This document shows positions 17,257 to 26,363 of a stretch of 64,000 bases of DNA, in pieces. The translations under genes and the position numbers were made by a program. The notes under the pieces are model-generated. The model did no database searches and was not told the DNA's origin. It saw nothing but the letters and a program-made list of their open reading frames with translations. Location of the stretch: contig NZ_JBQKUP010000034.1 of assembly GCF_052156535.1 (NCBI RefSeq), forward strand, positions 323,413 to 387,412, given 5' to 3'. This DNA comes from Nitrospira_E sp052156535. Its GTDB lineage: Bacteria > Nitrospirota > Nitrospiria > Nitrospirales > UBA8639. Positions within the stretch are counted from its first letter, which is position 1, and each line of letters opens with the position of its first letter.

Positions 17257-18117
17257 TTACGGCTGGTTAGGAGCCTGGCGACGAAGATCATAGGCTAAGC
17301 CTAATTTGCTCAACGTCCATATAAGCCATTTGGATGGATCAAAATTATACCAGCGAACTCCATTTCGATAGTCACTTTGATACATATGATGATAGTTGTG
17401 ATATCCCTCTCCAAATGTGAGTAATGATATCCACCAACTATCTCGGCTCGAATCAGATGTTCCATGGGGTTGATCACCCCAGATATGGCAAATGGAATTA
17501 ATGAAGAATGTTGAATTTAGGACAAAGAAGGTACGTGCGAGCCCAGCTAGGAGGAAGCACCCGACACCCCCAATCCACCCATTGTACAAAAGCCCCACGA
17601 CGAACGGGAGCACAAGTCCAGACAAAAGAATGGGAAGGTAATATTTGTCTTGCCACAAAATCAGAGGATCCTGCAAAAGCCGGGTGGCATATTTGGGATC
17701 ACGATTGGGATCTTTCCAGAAAATCCAGCCACAATGACTGTGCCAAAAACCCAGGGTGGCGTTATAGGGATCTTCTTTCTGGTCGCACCGGGCATGGTGT
17801 CTAATATGGTCGCTGGCCCATCGTAGTGCTGAGTTTTCTAACGCCATACCGCCTGCGATTAAGAAAATGGCTTTGATCCAGTTTGGGCACTTAAAGCTCC
17901 TATGGGTAATTAACCGGTGATAGCCTACAGTAATGCCTAATCCGGTAAATAGGTAAAGCATGACAAACATGGTCCAGTCTACCCAGGAGAAATCGTAAAA
18001 GTAGGCATACAATGGGAGCCCGACGATTGTGGTCAAGACAATTGCCCCAAACAGAATCATTGTGGGGTAGTCTCGTTGCGGAGTTCCGGCTAAGGAGGGG
18101 TCTAACGTTCGTGACAT
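17257..18117 (-). CDS. Membrane fatty acid desaturase (acyl-CoA delta-9 type)
   Basis: This 286-residue membrane protein introduces a double bond into saturated acyl chains. It carries the three histidine boxes that hold the di-iron centre: HRLITH, HIRHH (in SDHIRHHARCD) and HNYHH (in GEGYHNYHHMY). Four hydrophobic segments are visible, the first pair at about residues 20-65. This is the stearoyl-CoA desaturase type common in aerobic bacteria. It lies upstream of argD on the same strand with a gap of about 160 bases, so cotranscription is uncertain. Confidence 0.93.
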   Translation of the reverse strand: MSRTLDPSLAGTPQRDYPTMILFGAIVLTTIVGLPLYAYFYDFSWVDWTMFVMLYLFTGLGITVGYHRLITHRSFKCPNWIKAIFLIAGGMALENSALRWASDHIRHHARCDQKEDPYNATLGFWHSHCGWIFWKDPNRDPKYATRLLQDPLILWQDKYYLPILLSGLVLPFVVGLLYNGWIGGVGCFLLAGLARTFFVLNSTFFINSICHIWGDQPHGTSDSSRDSWWISLLTFGEGYHNYHHMYQSDYRNGVRWYNFDPSKWLIWTLSKLGLAYDLRRQAPNQP

Positions 18118-18562
18118 AGCTGTCTAAGTCCTCTTATATCTCTAGTCACCTAAGAACATGTTCCCCATGCCTGGATGGGAAATTCAACGGTGATAGATTT
18201 GTTAGTGAAATAAAACCTTAGGATTGAAATCTCTTTTACATATACGAAAGTGGGTTGTTGAAACCGACTAACACGGGATTTGATTTTCCCGTGTAAAAGA
18301 GTGGTTTGAGAGATTAATGTACCAATTTAGTTGGGAAGAGGCAATACTATAGCAGCAATCAATCTTGATACCATTCATATGAATAGGATACCAGATTGTT
18401 TGAAGAAAGCTAGGGGCCCTGTCAAGCCAAGGCCCCCTCAATGCTAATGTCTGTGGTAATTTTTGAATTCGCAATCAATTTTGTAGAAACACTATCACCA
18501 TTTGTTATGTTCCCTGTGAAGAGGTCACTGGGAAAAATATCAAAACTACCATAAGGTAAATG
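18118..18562. other. Intergenic region with several hairpins
   Basis: No credible gene. Three inverted repeats are visible: CACGGGA/TCCCGTG at about 18273-18293, GGGGCC/GGCCCC at about 18413-18434, and TTCCCTGTGA/TCACTGGGAA at about 18510-18534. The last lies just downstream of ahcY and may help end its transcript, although no T-run follows on the minus strand. Confidence 0.45.
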
Positions 18563-19945
18563 TTAGTACTTGTAGCTGTCCTCTTTAAACGGTCCGTTGA
18601 CTGGTACGTGAATATAATCAGCCTGTGTTTGAGTGAGTTTAGTGATAACCCCTCCAAAACCTCGAACCATATGGGCTGCCACTTCTTCGTCGAGATGTTT
18701 CGGTAAAACCTGCACCGTAATTGGTCCACCTTTCTGGTCGGCGAATTTCCGCTCGTAGAGGTAAATTTGAGCGAGGACTTGATTGGCGAATGAACCATCC
18801 ATAACTCGGGATGGATGCCCGGTCCCATTTCCCAAATTCACCAAGCGCCCTTCGGACAGCAAAATGAGGTGATCATTGTTGGCTTTGTCACGATAGACCG
18901 TATGCACCTGAGGCTTTACTTCCTCCCATTTCCAGTTCTTACGCATGAAGGCAGTATCGATTTCATTGTCGAAGTGTCCGATATTGCAAACGACCGCCCC
19001 AGATTTCAAGGATTGCAGGATGGCTGAATCGCAGACATTCAAGTTGCCGGTAGCTGTGACGACGATATCGGTGTTTTGGAGAAGGTCAGAGTTGGTGTCT
19101 TCGACCTTGCCTGTATTGATCCCACTTCTATAGGGAGAGACCACTTCGTACCCATCCATGCATGCTTGCATGGCACAAATGGGATCAATCTCTGAAATTT
19201 TGACAATCATGCCTTCCTGGCGAAGCGATTGAGCCGAGCCCTTTCCGACGTCGCCGTACCCGATTACGAGGGCCTTTTTCCCTGACAGGAGGTGATCAGT
19301 CGCACGTTTGATCGCGTCATTCAAGCTGTGTCGGCACCCATACTTGTTATCATTTTTTGATTTGGTGATCGAATCATTCACATTAATGGCAGGAACTTTT
19401 AGCGTGCCATTTTTTAACATTTCCTGTAAGCGATGGACCCCGGTGGTTGTTTCTTCAGTAATTCCATGAATACGGTTTAACATGGCTGGAAATTTTTGGT
19501 GGAGCATCATCGTCAAGTCCCCACCGTCATCAAGAACCATATTGGCATCCCACGGTTGGCCATCTTTTAAAATGGTTTGTTCCAGGCACCACTCATATTC
19601 TTCTTCCGTTTCACCCTTCCAGGCAAATACAGGAATTCCCTTTGCGGCGATGGCAGCGGCGGCATGATCCTGTGTTGAAAAGATATTACAGGAAGACCAG
19701 CGAACTTCAGCTCCTAGTTCGATGAGCGTTTCAATTAACACCCCGGTCTGAATAGTCATGTGAATGCAGCCAAGAATTTTGGCCCCTTTTAATGGTTGGG
19801 AGTCATGATATTTCTCTCGAAGGGCCATCAATGCCGGCATTTCTGTTTCGGCAATGCATAATTCTTTTCGTCCCCAATCGGCCAGACGGATATCCGCAAC
19901 TTTATAGTCAGTTGCGGCGGCTTTAGTCATAGTTGCGGTGCTCAT
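18563..19945 (-). CDS. ahcY: Adenosylhomocysteinase
   Basis: AhcY hydrolyses S-adenosylhomocysteine to adenosine and homocysteine, removing the product inhibitor of methyltransferases. The 460 residues contain the NAD-binding loop VIGYGDVGKGSA, SITKSKNDNKYGC, NIGHFDNEID and the C-terminal HLDEEVA..MV block with a terminal DSYKY. The long form of the enzyme is present. It lies about 100 bases downstream of metK on the same strand, so SAM synthesis and SAH removal are linked. GGGGAAGAAA precedes the ATG. Confidence 0.97.
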   Translation of the reverse strand: MSTATMTKAAATDYKVADIRLADWGRKELCIAETEMPALMALREKYHDSQPLKGAKILGCIHMTIQTGVLIETLIELGAEVRWSSCNIFSTQDHAAAAIAAKGIPVFAWKGETEEEYEWCLEQTILKDGQPWDANMVLDDGGDLTMMLHQKFPAMLNRIHGITEETTTGVHRLQEMLKNGTLKVPAINVNDSITKSKNDNKYGCRHSLNDAIKRATDHLLSGKKALVIGYGDVGKGSAQSLRQEGMIVKISEIDPICAMQACMDGYEVVSPYRSGINTGKVEDTNSDLLQNTDIVVTATGNLNVCDSAILQSLKSGAVVCNIGHFDNEIDTAFMRKNWKWEEVKPQVHTVYRDKANNDHLILLSEGRLVNLGNGTGHPSRVMDGSFANQVLAQIYLYERKFADQKGGPITVQVLPKHLDEEVAAHMVRGFGGVITKLTQTQADYIHVPVNGPFKEDSYKY

Positions 19946-19996
19946 AGAAATTTCTTCCCCTTCTCAGGATGAATGATTGAAGATGCTGGACACAAG

Positions 19997-20018
19997 AAGG
20001 GGGACTTAAATCCCCCTT
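19997..20018 (-). terminator. Perfect hairpin between metK and ahcY
   Basis: AAGGGGGA and TCCCCCTT form an eight-base perfect stem with a six-base loop, 26 bases after the metK stop. Read on the minus strand it is followed by CTTGTGT rather than a long T-run. It could be a weak terminator or a processing site that sets the metK to ahcY ratio. Confidence 0.5.
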
Positions 20019-20043
20019 ACTCAAAAGGCGAAGCGCTTAAAAG

Positions 20044-21195
20044 TTATAGGCCTGCACCTTTTCTGAGTGCATTCGCTATGTCGGTTTTTTCCCAGGTGAA
20101 ACCTGGTTCGTTTCGCCCAAAATGTCCGTATGCTGCAGTTCTTTTGTAAATCGGGCGGCGCAACTTGAGATGCTCGATGATACCTCTGGGAGTCAACGGA
20201 AAGTGTTTGATGATGAGCTTTTCGATCTGCTCAACTGACGCTTTTTCTGTGCCCTTGGTATCAACCAAAACAGAAACTGGTTCTGCAACCCCGATGGCAT
20301 AGGCCAATTGCACTTCACATTTTTCTGCCAATTGGGCGGCAACGACATTTTTAGCAATATATCGCGCCATGTATGAGGCTGATCGGTCTACCTTGCTGGG
20401 GTCTTTTCCGGAAAAAGCTCCTCCTCCGTGACTGCCAACCCCGCCATAAGTGTCTACGATGATTTTTCGTCCAGTCAGTCCGGTGTCTCCCATGGGGCCA
20501 CCAGTGACAAATCGTCCAGTGGGATTTATGTGGAATTTGATATTTTTTGGATTGAAAAATTTCTTAGGCATGACGGGAATAATGACTTTTTCCATCACAT
20601 CTTTTTCGATTTTCTTTGAGGTGACCGCATCGCTGTGTTGGGTGGAAAGGACGATGGTGTCAATGCGAATGGGTTTTCCGTTTTTATATTCGACCGTCAC
20701 CTGTGACTTTCCGTCAGGCCGAACCCAGGGGAGAATATTCTTTTTTCGAACTTCTGCCAGTTTTCTGGTTAAACGGTGTGCCAGGATTATGGGCATTGGC
20801 ATGAGTTCAGGGGTCTCATTCGAGGCATATCCGAACATTAACCCTTGATCGCCAGCGCCACCTGAATCCACACCCATGGCAATGTCGCCCGATTGGTTAT
20901 GAATGGCGGTCAACACCGAGCAGGTACTGTAATCAAATCCCCATGTCGCATCGGTATACCCCACCTCACGAATCGTCTCACGAATAATCTCAGGAATTTC
21001 TACATACGCCCTGGTGGAAATTTCTCCGGCCACAAAGGCGATTCCTGTAGTCAGAATGGTTTCACAGGCCACCCTGCAGTTCTTGTCTTTTGCAATGATT
21101 GCGTCAAGTATACCGTCGGAAATCTGATCGGCAATCTTATCCGGATGCCCTTCCGTAACCGATTCGGAAGTAAAGAGAAAATTGGTTTGTCTCAT
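20044..21195 (-). CDS. metK: S-adenosylmethionine synthase
   Basis: MetK makes SAM from methionine and ATP. The 383 residues include ESVTEGHPDKIADQ at the N-terminus, GAGDQGLMFGYA, and the phosphate loop GGGAFSGKDPSKVDRS. Length and motifs are standard. ATG at 21195 is preferred to the TTG just before it, with GGGGGAACTC upstream. SAM made here would serve the several radical SAM and methyltransferase genes in the window. I looked for a SAM or SAH riboswitch upstream and did not recognise one. Confidence 0.97.
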   Translation of the reverse strand: MRQTNFLFTSESVTEGHPDKIADQISDGILDAIIAKDKNCRVACETILTTGIAFVAGEISTRAYVEIPEIIRETIREVGYTDATWGFDYSTCSVLTAIHNQSGDIAMGVDSGGAGDQGLMFGYASNETPELMPMPIILAHRLTRKLAEVRKKNILPWVRPDGKSQVTVEYKNGKPIRIDTIVLSTQHSDAVTSKKIEKDVMEKVIIPVMPKKFFNPKNIKFHINPTGRFVTGGPMGDTGLTGRKIIVDTYGGVGSHGGGAFSGKDPSKVDRSASYMARYIAKNVVAAQLAEKCEVQLAYAIGVAEPVSVLVDTKGTEKASVEQIEKLIIKHFPLTPRGIIEHLKLRRPIYKRTAAYGHFGRNEPGFTWEKTDIANALRKGAGL

Positions 21196-21952
21196 CAAGA
21201 GTTCCCCCTAACCAATTGCTTGAGCCCACATGCCCAGAACGATATGGTCTCAGTTGGTGAATAAAGCAAAGCGCAAAACACTTAATTTAGCGCAATTAAA
21301 CCCCTATCCGCAATTTTTGGGTTGGCTAGGACCGAAAAACTTGAGGCTTTCCTGGTTTCGTCCTTTGTTTTCGGCTAAAGATCAGTAAAACATAAAATTT
21401 CTCTAATGCAAAGTTCTCGTAAAGATTAAAAAAGGGTGATGGCCTTAATGAATGGCTTTCCCCATTTCGATTGATTTGCCTGGGTCTCAAGCCGTATGTG
21501 ACTCTATGGGTAGGTTGCAGCATTAGCTGCCATCTTTGGCAATTCGAGGCTCCTTTTTCGGATGATTAAGTCCTGCGTCGCTTCTAAAAAAAAGGAGAAT
21601 AAAATTGGGGTTCGTTTAGTGAAAGCTTGGTAACCGCAATGACTTGTCCATGGGTAACCTAAGGGCTAGGCACAATAAATGGTGAGGGTTTTGACGTGCT
21701 TTCCATGAATTCGTAGTGGACTGGAAAAATGCTAACATGATTCATTCAATGCATATGATAAATATAGGATTTTTTATATTTTACTCATGTCAAGGTAGAA
21801 ATGGTCATTGGGTTGCGTACCTAGATTTCCCAGTGGTAAGATCCGCTCTTATTTCATGTGAAAAAACATCTGTTTATAAAAATTTCCCGGCGATGGAGAC
21901 GAGGGTTTGGTGCCGCTTTTTTTTTGGCGGAAATCTGTAAGGAGGCTTGTTG
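21196..21952. other. Divergent intergenic region between metK and the Usp operon
   Basis: About 757 bases with no credible gene. It must hold the promoters of metK (minus) and of the Usp/radical SAM operon (plus). AAGGAGG at 21939-21945 is the ribosome binding site of the latter. Short open frames at 21326-21523 and 21716-21940 have no coding signs. Confidence 0.5.
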
Positions 21953-24052
21953 ATGTACAAGACAATATATGTCCCGGTTGATAATTCAGACCATTCGAAT
22001 ATGGCTGTGGAGCTGGGAGTGCAGTTCGCGAAAATTTTCGGATCGAAAATTGTGGGAAGCCATGTATATGCGGCCAAGATGCATGATAAGCGATTTAAAC
22101 AAATGGAGGCAGGTCTTCCTGAGGAATATCACGACGAAAAAGAGTTGGATCGCCAGCGCCAAATCCATGATTCCCTTATCACCAGAGGCTTGCAAATAAT
22201 CACAGATTCGTATTTGGATTTTGTCGACCAGAAATGCGCGGAAGCAAACATACCTCTGGAGCGACGTTCACTGGAGGGGCGAAACTGGAAAGCAATCGCG
22301 GAAGATATCACCAAAAATGGATATGACTTGACCATTATGGGAGCTTTGGGAGTCGGTGCGGTGAAGGACTCTGTGATCGGGAGCAACACGGAACGTGTGA
22401 TCCGTCGGATTCGTAATTCGGACATGTTTATTGTGAAAGATACCAAACCCATGAATGGTGGGAAAATTGTAGTAGCTGTGGATGGGAGCCATTACTCCTT
22501 TGGCGGTCTGAAGACCGCGCTCGCCTTGGGAAAGGCTCTTAATAAGCCGGTAGAAGCGATATCAGCATTCGATCCCTATTTTCATTATGCGGCGTTTCAC
22601 AGTATTTCCGGTGTCCTGAATGAAGAGGCTGGGAAGGTGTTTCGATTTAAGGAGCAGGAAAAGCTTCACGAGGAAGTCATCGACAGCGGACTCGCGAAAA
22701 TTTACCAGTCTCATCTGGATGTCTCTCGCGATGTTGCACAGGATGAGGGGGAGGATATTAAGACCACTCTGCTTGACGGCAAGGCGTTTGAGAAAATTAT
22801 TCAGTACGTTCGAAAAGAGCAGCCCTGGCTGCTTATCGTTGGACGGATTGGGGTGCATAGCGATGATGATATGGATATTGGCAGCAATGCCGAAAATCTT
22901 TTGCGTTCAGCTCCTTGTAATATATTAATATCCAATAAGAAGTTTGTTCCTCCGATAGACACACAGGCCGAATACACAATTGCCTGGACGGAAGAAGCCC
23001 TAAGACGGATGGAGAAGATACCGGTCTTTGCGCGGGGAGTGGCCAAGACTGCGATACATCGATATGCCATCGAAAAGGGTCATACCATCATCAGTAATTC
23101 AGTCATTGATGATGCGGTTGGGGATATTTTACCCAAGGGTGCGATGGACGCTATGAAAACGCTAGGTGGTACTCTCGATGCGGCCGGAGTCGATCGGAAT
23201 ACTATGCAGGCAGGCAATGAAGTTGCGCAGGACTTAATGGGCTCAACATTGAGCGGTATGATGTCCCAGGTGGTGGAGGAAATACCGGCAGAGGTTTCTG
23301 AGCCTATGAGCGCAGGAAATAAATCCTATCTGGCTCGAATGTCGAGAGACTATTACGTCTGTGGTGGCTGTGGATATATTGGGAAAGGTGACCATCCGGT
23401 GATGTGTCCTGTTTGTGGTTTAGATGGAGCGCAATTTAAACAAGTCGATAAATCTATTTTTGATGCGGCTGCCAAAGCCGAAGGTGGCTTGGAAACACAA
23501 GTGGCATATGACGATATCCCTATGCAGTGGACGAAAGATGCTCGTGAAGCAATTCGAGCCGTTCCCGCTGGGTTCCAACGCCGACGGGCAAAAGCAAAAA
23601 TCGAAAAAACCGCCAGGAAACTTGGAATGACCACCATTACCTTGGAATATTCAGGCGAGATGATTCAGGAAGCGGCAAGCGAAGACTACACACCAATTTT
23701 CGCCAATAAAACGGCTGGGGAGACGGCAACTATGGTCTCTGAATCTAATAATGATAAAACTGGCGACACTAATGGAGCCGACCCATACATATGGGAGCCG
23801 GATGCTCTCCAACGATTAGAAAGAGCTCCTGCTGGATTTATGCGGGATTGTACTAAAGCGTTAATTATAAAGCATGCTGAAAAAATTGGTACCACAACTA
23901 TAACTCTGGATGTAGCGAACCAGGGCATTGAGCAGGCTAAAACCACTATGGAAGAAGCCATGAAAACAGGAAACGTCAAGGACATCGTGGCCAAGTTAAC
24001 CGGCGCGGGGGCTCCCTCTGAGGCCCAATCCGGAGCCAGCCACAATGGGTAA
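21953..24052 (+). CDS. Fusion protein: two universal stress domains, rubredoxin-like knuckle, three PCP_red domains
   Basis: This 699-residue protein has an unusual order. Two UspA domains come first (about residues 1-165 and 168-330), the first with an ATP-loop-like GALGVGAVKDSVIGSNTERV. Next is a PCP_red-type segment (ITWTEE-like IAWTEEALRRMEKIPVFARG, about 342-385), then a rubredoxin-like metal site (Cys470, Cys473, Cys485, Cys488 in CGGC and CPVC). Two more PCP_red segments follow (about 525-567 and 612-655). PCP_red is the small domain seen at the C-terminus of protochlorophyllide reductase BchB. The stop overlaps the next gene by eight bases. Redox sensing or electron delivery to the radical SAM partner is my inference. 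Confidence 0.88.
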   Translation: MYKTIYVPVDNSDHSNMAVELGVQFAKIFGSKIVGSHVYAAKMHDKRFKQMEAGLPEEYHDEKELDRQRQIHDSLITRGLQIITDSYLDFVDQKCAEANIPLERRSLEGRNWKAIAEDITKNGYDLTIMGALGVGAVKDSVIGSNTERVIRRIRNSDMFIVKDTKPMNGGKIVVAVDGSHYSFGGLKTALALGKALNKPVEAISAFDPYFHYAAFHSISGVLNEEAGKVFRFKEQEKLHEEVIDSGLAKIYQSHLDVSRDVAQDEGEDIKTTLLDGKAFEKIIQYVRKEQPWLLIVGRIGVHSDDDMDIGSNAENLLRSAPCNILISNKKFVPPIDTQAEYTIAWTEEALRRMEKIPVFARGVAKTAIHRYAIEKGHTIISNSVIDDAVGDILPKGAMDAMKTLGGTLDAAGVDRNTMQAGNEVAQDLMGSTLSGMMSQVVEEIPAEVSEPMSAGNKSYLARMSRDYYVCGGCGYIGKGDHPVMCPVCGLDGAQFKQVDKSIFDAAAKAEGGLETQVAYDDIPMQWTKDAREAIRAVPAGFQRRRAKAKIEKTARKLGMTTITLEYSGEMIQEAASEDYTPIFANKTAGETATMVSESNNDKTGDTNGADPYIWEPDALQRLERAPAGFMRDCTKALIIKHAEKIGTTTITLDVANQGIEQAKTTMEEAMKTGNVKDIVAKLTGAGAPSEAQSGASHNG

Positions 24053-25427
24053 GTCACTCCCTGTCATCAGTTCATTCTTCAATACGCTGAGTTCGTTAGG
24101 GTCCAGCGCAGTGACAAAGTTTGAAAATTTTCGTCCAGAGTCAGGGGGGCCTGGAGACGGCCGAACTGTGGATGATTTTAAGCCCTACCTGGTGGCTCTC
24201 AATTTAACCAAGCGATGCAATCTCAAGTGCGAACATTGTTACCTGGATGCCACGACAAAAATGGGCGGTGGGCATGATGAATTGACGACAGAAGAATGTT
24301 TCCGTCTTATTGATCAGATTGCCCAAGTCAATGCCGGAAGCCTTCTTGTAATTACCGGAGGCGAGCCGTTGGTTCGTCCCGATATTCTTGAAATCGCGCG
24401 TCATGCCGTTGAACAACGATTTATGGTCGTATTCGGCACGAACGGAATGCTGATTGACGACAAAATGGCCAAAGCCATGGTAGATATTGGTGTGATGGGC
24501 GTAGGAATTAGTATTGATTCCCTGGATTCAGCAACACACAATGCGTTTAGAGGTTTACCTGGTGCATGGGAAGGGGCTATGGCTGGTATTGAAGCCTGCA
24601 AACGAAATGGCCTTCAATTCCAAGTACATTTCAGTGCACAGCCCATGAACTACAAGGAATTGCCAGCCGTCATCGATTGGTCGCACGATTTGGGGGCCAA
24701 AGTCTTAAATGTCTTTTTCATGGTGTGCACAGGACGAGGTGAAGAGCTCACCGACATCACTCCTTCGCAGTATGAAGAGGTCTTGAGCTATTTGGTGGAG
24801 AGCCAAGATAAATACCAGGACATGTTGGTTCGAGCGCGTTGTGCACCACATTTTAAACGCCTGGCCTATGAAAAGGACCCAAATTCTCCCATCACCAAGG
24901 CCCAAGGCTACATGGGAGGAGGATGTCTGGCAGGGACTAATTATGCGCGGGTGACGCCAAACGGTGACCTCACGCCCTGCCCATATATGCCCTTGTCCGC
25001 AGGAAACATCCGCCAGACCAGCTTTGTCGATTTATGGGAAAATTCGGAAGTTTTCAATGCATTTCGTTATCCACACCTTAAGGGCAAATGTGGAGATTGC
25101 GAATACAGTGAAATTTGCGGAGGGTGTCGTGCTCGTCCCTACGTGGACCACGGGGATGCGATGGATGAGGACGAATGGTGTTTATACACTCCCAAAGGGG
25201 GAGAGAAAATAAAAGTGGCTTTCAATGTGCCGGAAGTCTCGTCTGTGGAATGGGAAGCTGCTGCGGAAGAACGGCTCAGTCGCATCCCCTATTTTTTACG
25301 GGCCATGGTTAAAAAAGGCGTCGAGCGTCATGCTGTAGAACAAGGCCTTTCAACCGTGACGATTGAATTAATGGAAGAACTTCGGAAGCGTCGGTTCGGG
25401 AATGAAAAACCTGTGTTTAAGTTCTAA
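24045..25427 (+). CDS. Radical SAM/SPASM protein with C-terminal PCP_red domain (AhbD/NirJ-like)
   Basis: The 460-residue protein carries CNLKCEHC (Cys58, Cys62, Cys65) for the SAM-cleaving cluster and a SPASM region with GCLAGTNYARVTPNGDLTPCPY and CGDCEYSEICGGCRARPY. This arrangement resembles heme-maturation enzymes AhbD and NirJ as well as peptide-modifying enzymes. A PCP_red-type domain (about residues 402-447, VEWEAAAEERLSRIPYFLRA) is fused at the C-terminus, the same domain as in the gene before. Its ATG overlaps the upstream stop (ATGGGTAA), and its own stop overlaps the next ATG (TAATG). Tetrapyrrole chemistry is plausible but not shown. Confidence 0.88.
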   Translation: MGKSLPVISSFFNTLSSLGSSAVTKFENFRPESGGPGDGRTVDDFKPYLVALNLTKRCNLKCEHCYLDATTKMGGGHDELTTEECFRLIDQIAQVNAGSLLVITGGEPLVRPDILEIARHAVEQRFMVVFGTNGMLIDDKMAKAMVDIGVMGVGISIDSLDSATHNAFRGLPGAWEGAMAGIEACKRNGLQFQVHFSAQPMNYKELPAVIDWSHDLGAKVLNVFFMVCTGRGEELTDITPSQYEEVLSYLVESQDKYQDMLVRARCAPHFKRLAYEKDPNSPITKAQGYMGGGCLAGTNYARVTPNGDLTPCPYMPLSAGNIRQTSFVDLWENSEVFNAFRYPHLKGKCGDCEYSEICGGCRARPYVDHGDAMDEDEWCLYTPKGGEKIKVAFNVPEVSSVEWEAAAEERLSRIPYFLRAMVKKGVERHAVEQGLSTVTIELMEELRKRRFGNEKPVFKF

Positions 25428-25954
25428 TGGAATCCCTCCTCGGAGTTCTCACCGACCTTAATCAGATTATTCCCATCCTGGTGCATTGGCTGCACCTCCT
25501 GTCTGCCGTGGTGTGGATTGGGGGGTTGGCCTTTCTTGTGATGGCTGTGACGCCAAGTCTTAAAACCGCTGTCCCAAAACAATTTATCCGACCAATATCT
25601 GAAACCTTCTATCGGCAATATAAACGGGTAGTCGGGATTCTTTTGGTGGTCATCCTTTTCACTGGAGGAGTCAATCTCCATTATGTGAGTGAGGGGATGG
25701 TTATGCAGTCGGGGGAAAACGTCGCCCATCATGCAAAATACCTCACAGTCTTTTTCATCAAATTGGCGTTGGTGCTGGGAATTCTGACCATTTTTCTGTA
25801 CACCATCATCTTTAAAAATGAACCTACAGGTGGTGAGACAAGCGAGGAATTGGAAGAGATGGCCGTAGAGCCGGTTCCATTTCAGCGTGTAGCATTGTGG
25901 ATGGGAGTATTTATCATTCTTTGTGCAGCAGCGATGAAACATCTCCATGTGTAA
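25427..25954 (+). CDS. CopD-like four-helix membrane protein
   Basis: The 175-residue protein has about four membrane segments: HWLHLLSAVVWIGGLAFLVM (about 22-41), VVGILLVVILFTGGVNL, FFIKLALVLGILTIFLYTII and the C-terminal VALWMGVFIILCAAAMKHL. Histidines at helix ends (HWLH, AHHAKY, KHLH) resemble heme or copper ligands of CopD and related cytochrome-b-like proteins. The loop before the last helix is acidic. It overlaps the radical SAM gene by one base (TAATG). It could anchor the system in the membrane or supply electrons or heme; this is inferred. Confidence 0.75.
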   Translation: MESLLGVLTDLNQIIPILVHWLHLLSAVVWIGGLAFLVMAVTPSLKTAVPKQFIRPISETFYRQYKRVVGILLVVILFTGGVNLHYVSEGMVMQSGENVAHHAKYLTVFFIKLALVLGILTIFLYTIIFKNEPTGGETSEELEEMAVEPVPFQRVALWMGVFIILCAAAMKHLHV

Positions 25955-26363
25955 CTCACTGTGTTAATCAATTGTCCCAGCCTTTTCCTCTGCCTCAATC
26001 TCTGAGTCCATTCAAAAATTGAATTCACCGGTGTGGATGGCTGGTAGATCACGAAAAATGTCTAACATTTTCGCAGAGCCGTCATAGTTGTTACCCAATT
26101 GCTGAATAATTTGCATGGGTTCATTTCCCATAAACCAATCGAACTGCAGGAAAGATTCTCCTCGATAAATTTCCTTGTGGCTGATCTACATTCTGTGTCT
26201 AAATAAAGCTTTATCCGCCGGTAGTTGACTGGGGGGCTTTATCCAGGCTATCACTTGACGGGCTCTTTCGATTAATCGTCTTGTTGATCTGGTAGACGAC
26301 CTGACGTCCAAAAATAAATTTTCCTACCAGTTTGAACACCCTTAGCCGATAATTTGCTGTCCA
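25955..26363. other. Intergenic region with possible gene remnants
   Basis: About 409 bases before der. On the minus strand two short stretches read like protein: 26012-26185, and 26211-26342 (ending in RQVVYQINKTINRKSPSSD). Neither has a convincing start with a ribosome binding site. No terminator is obvious after the CopD-like gene. Confidence 0.35.
26012..26185 (-). pseudogene. Possible gene fragment without a start codon
   Basis: The minus strand reads in one frame from just after a TAG at 26186 to TGA at 26012. The translation includes KEIYRGESFLQFDWF, MGNEPMQIIQQLGNNY and AKMLDIFRDLP, a composition typical of real soluble protein. The only in-frame ATGs are internal and lack ribosome binding sites, although GAGGAG occurs inside the frame. 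It may be the C-terminal remnant of a lost gene, or a small gene with a rare start. Confidence 0.25.

Noticed and set aside
21196..21330. SAM or SAH riboswitch upstream of metK
   Set aside because: I looked for the conserved cores of SAM-I, SAM-II, SAM-IV and SAH types and recognised none; a covariance-model scan would decide.
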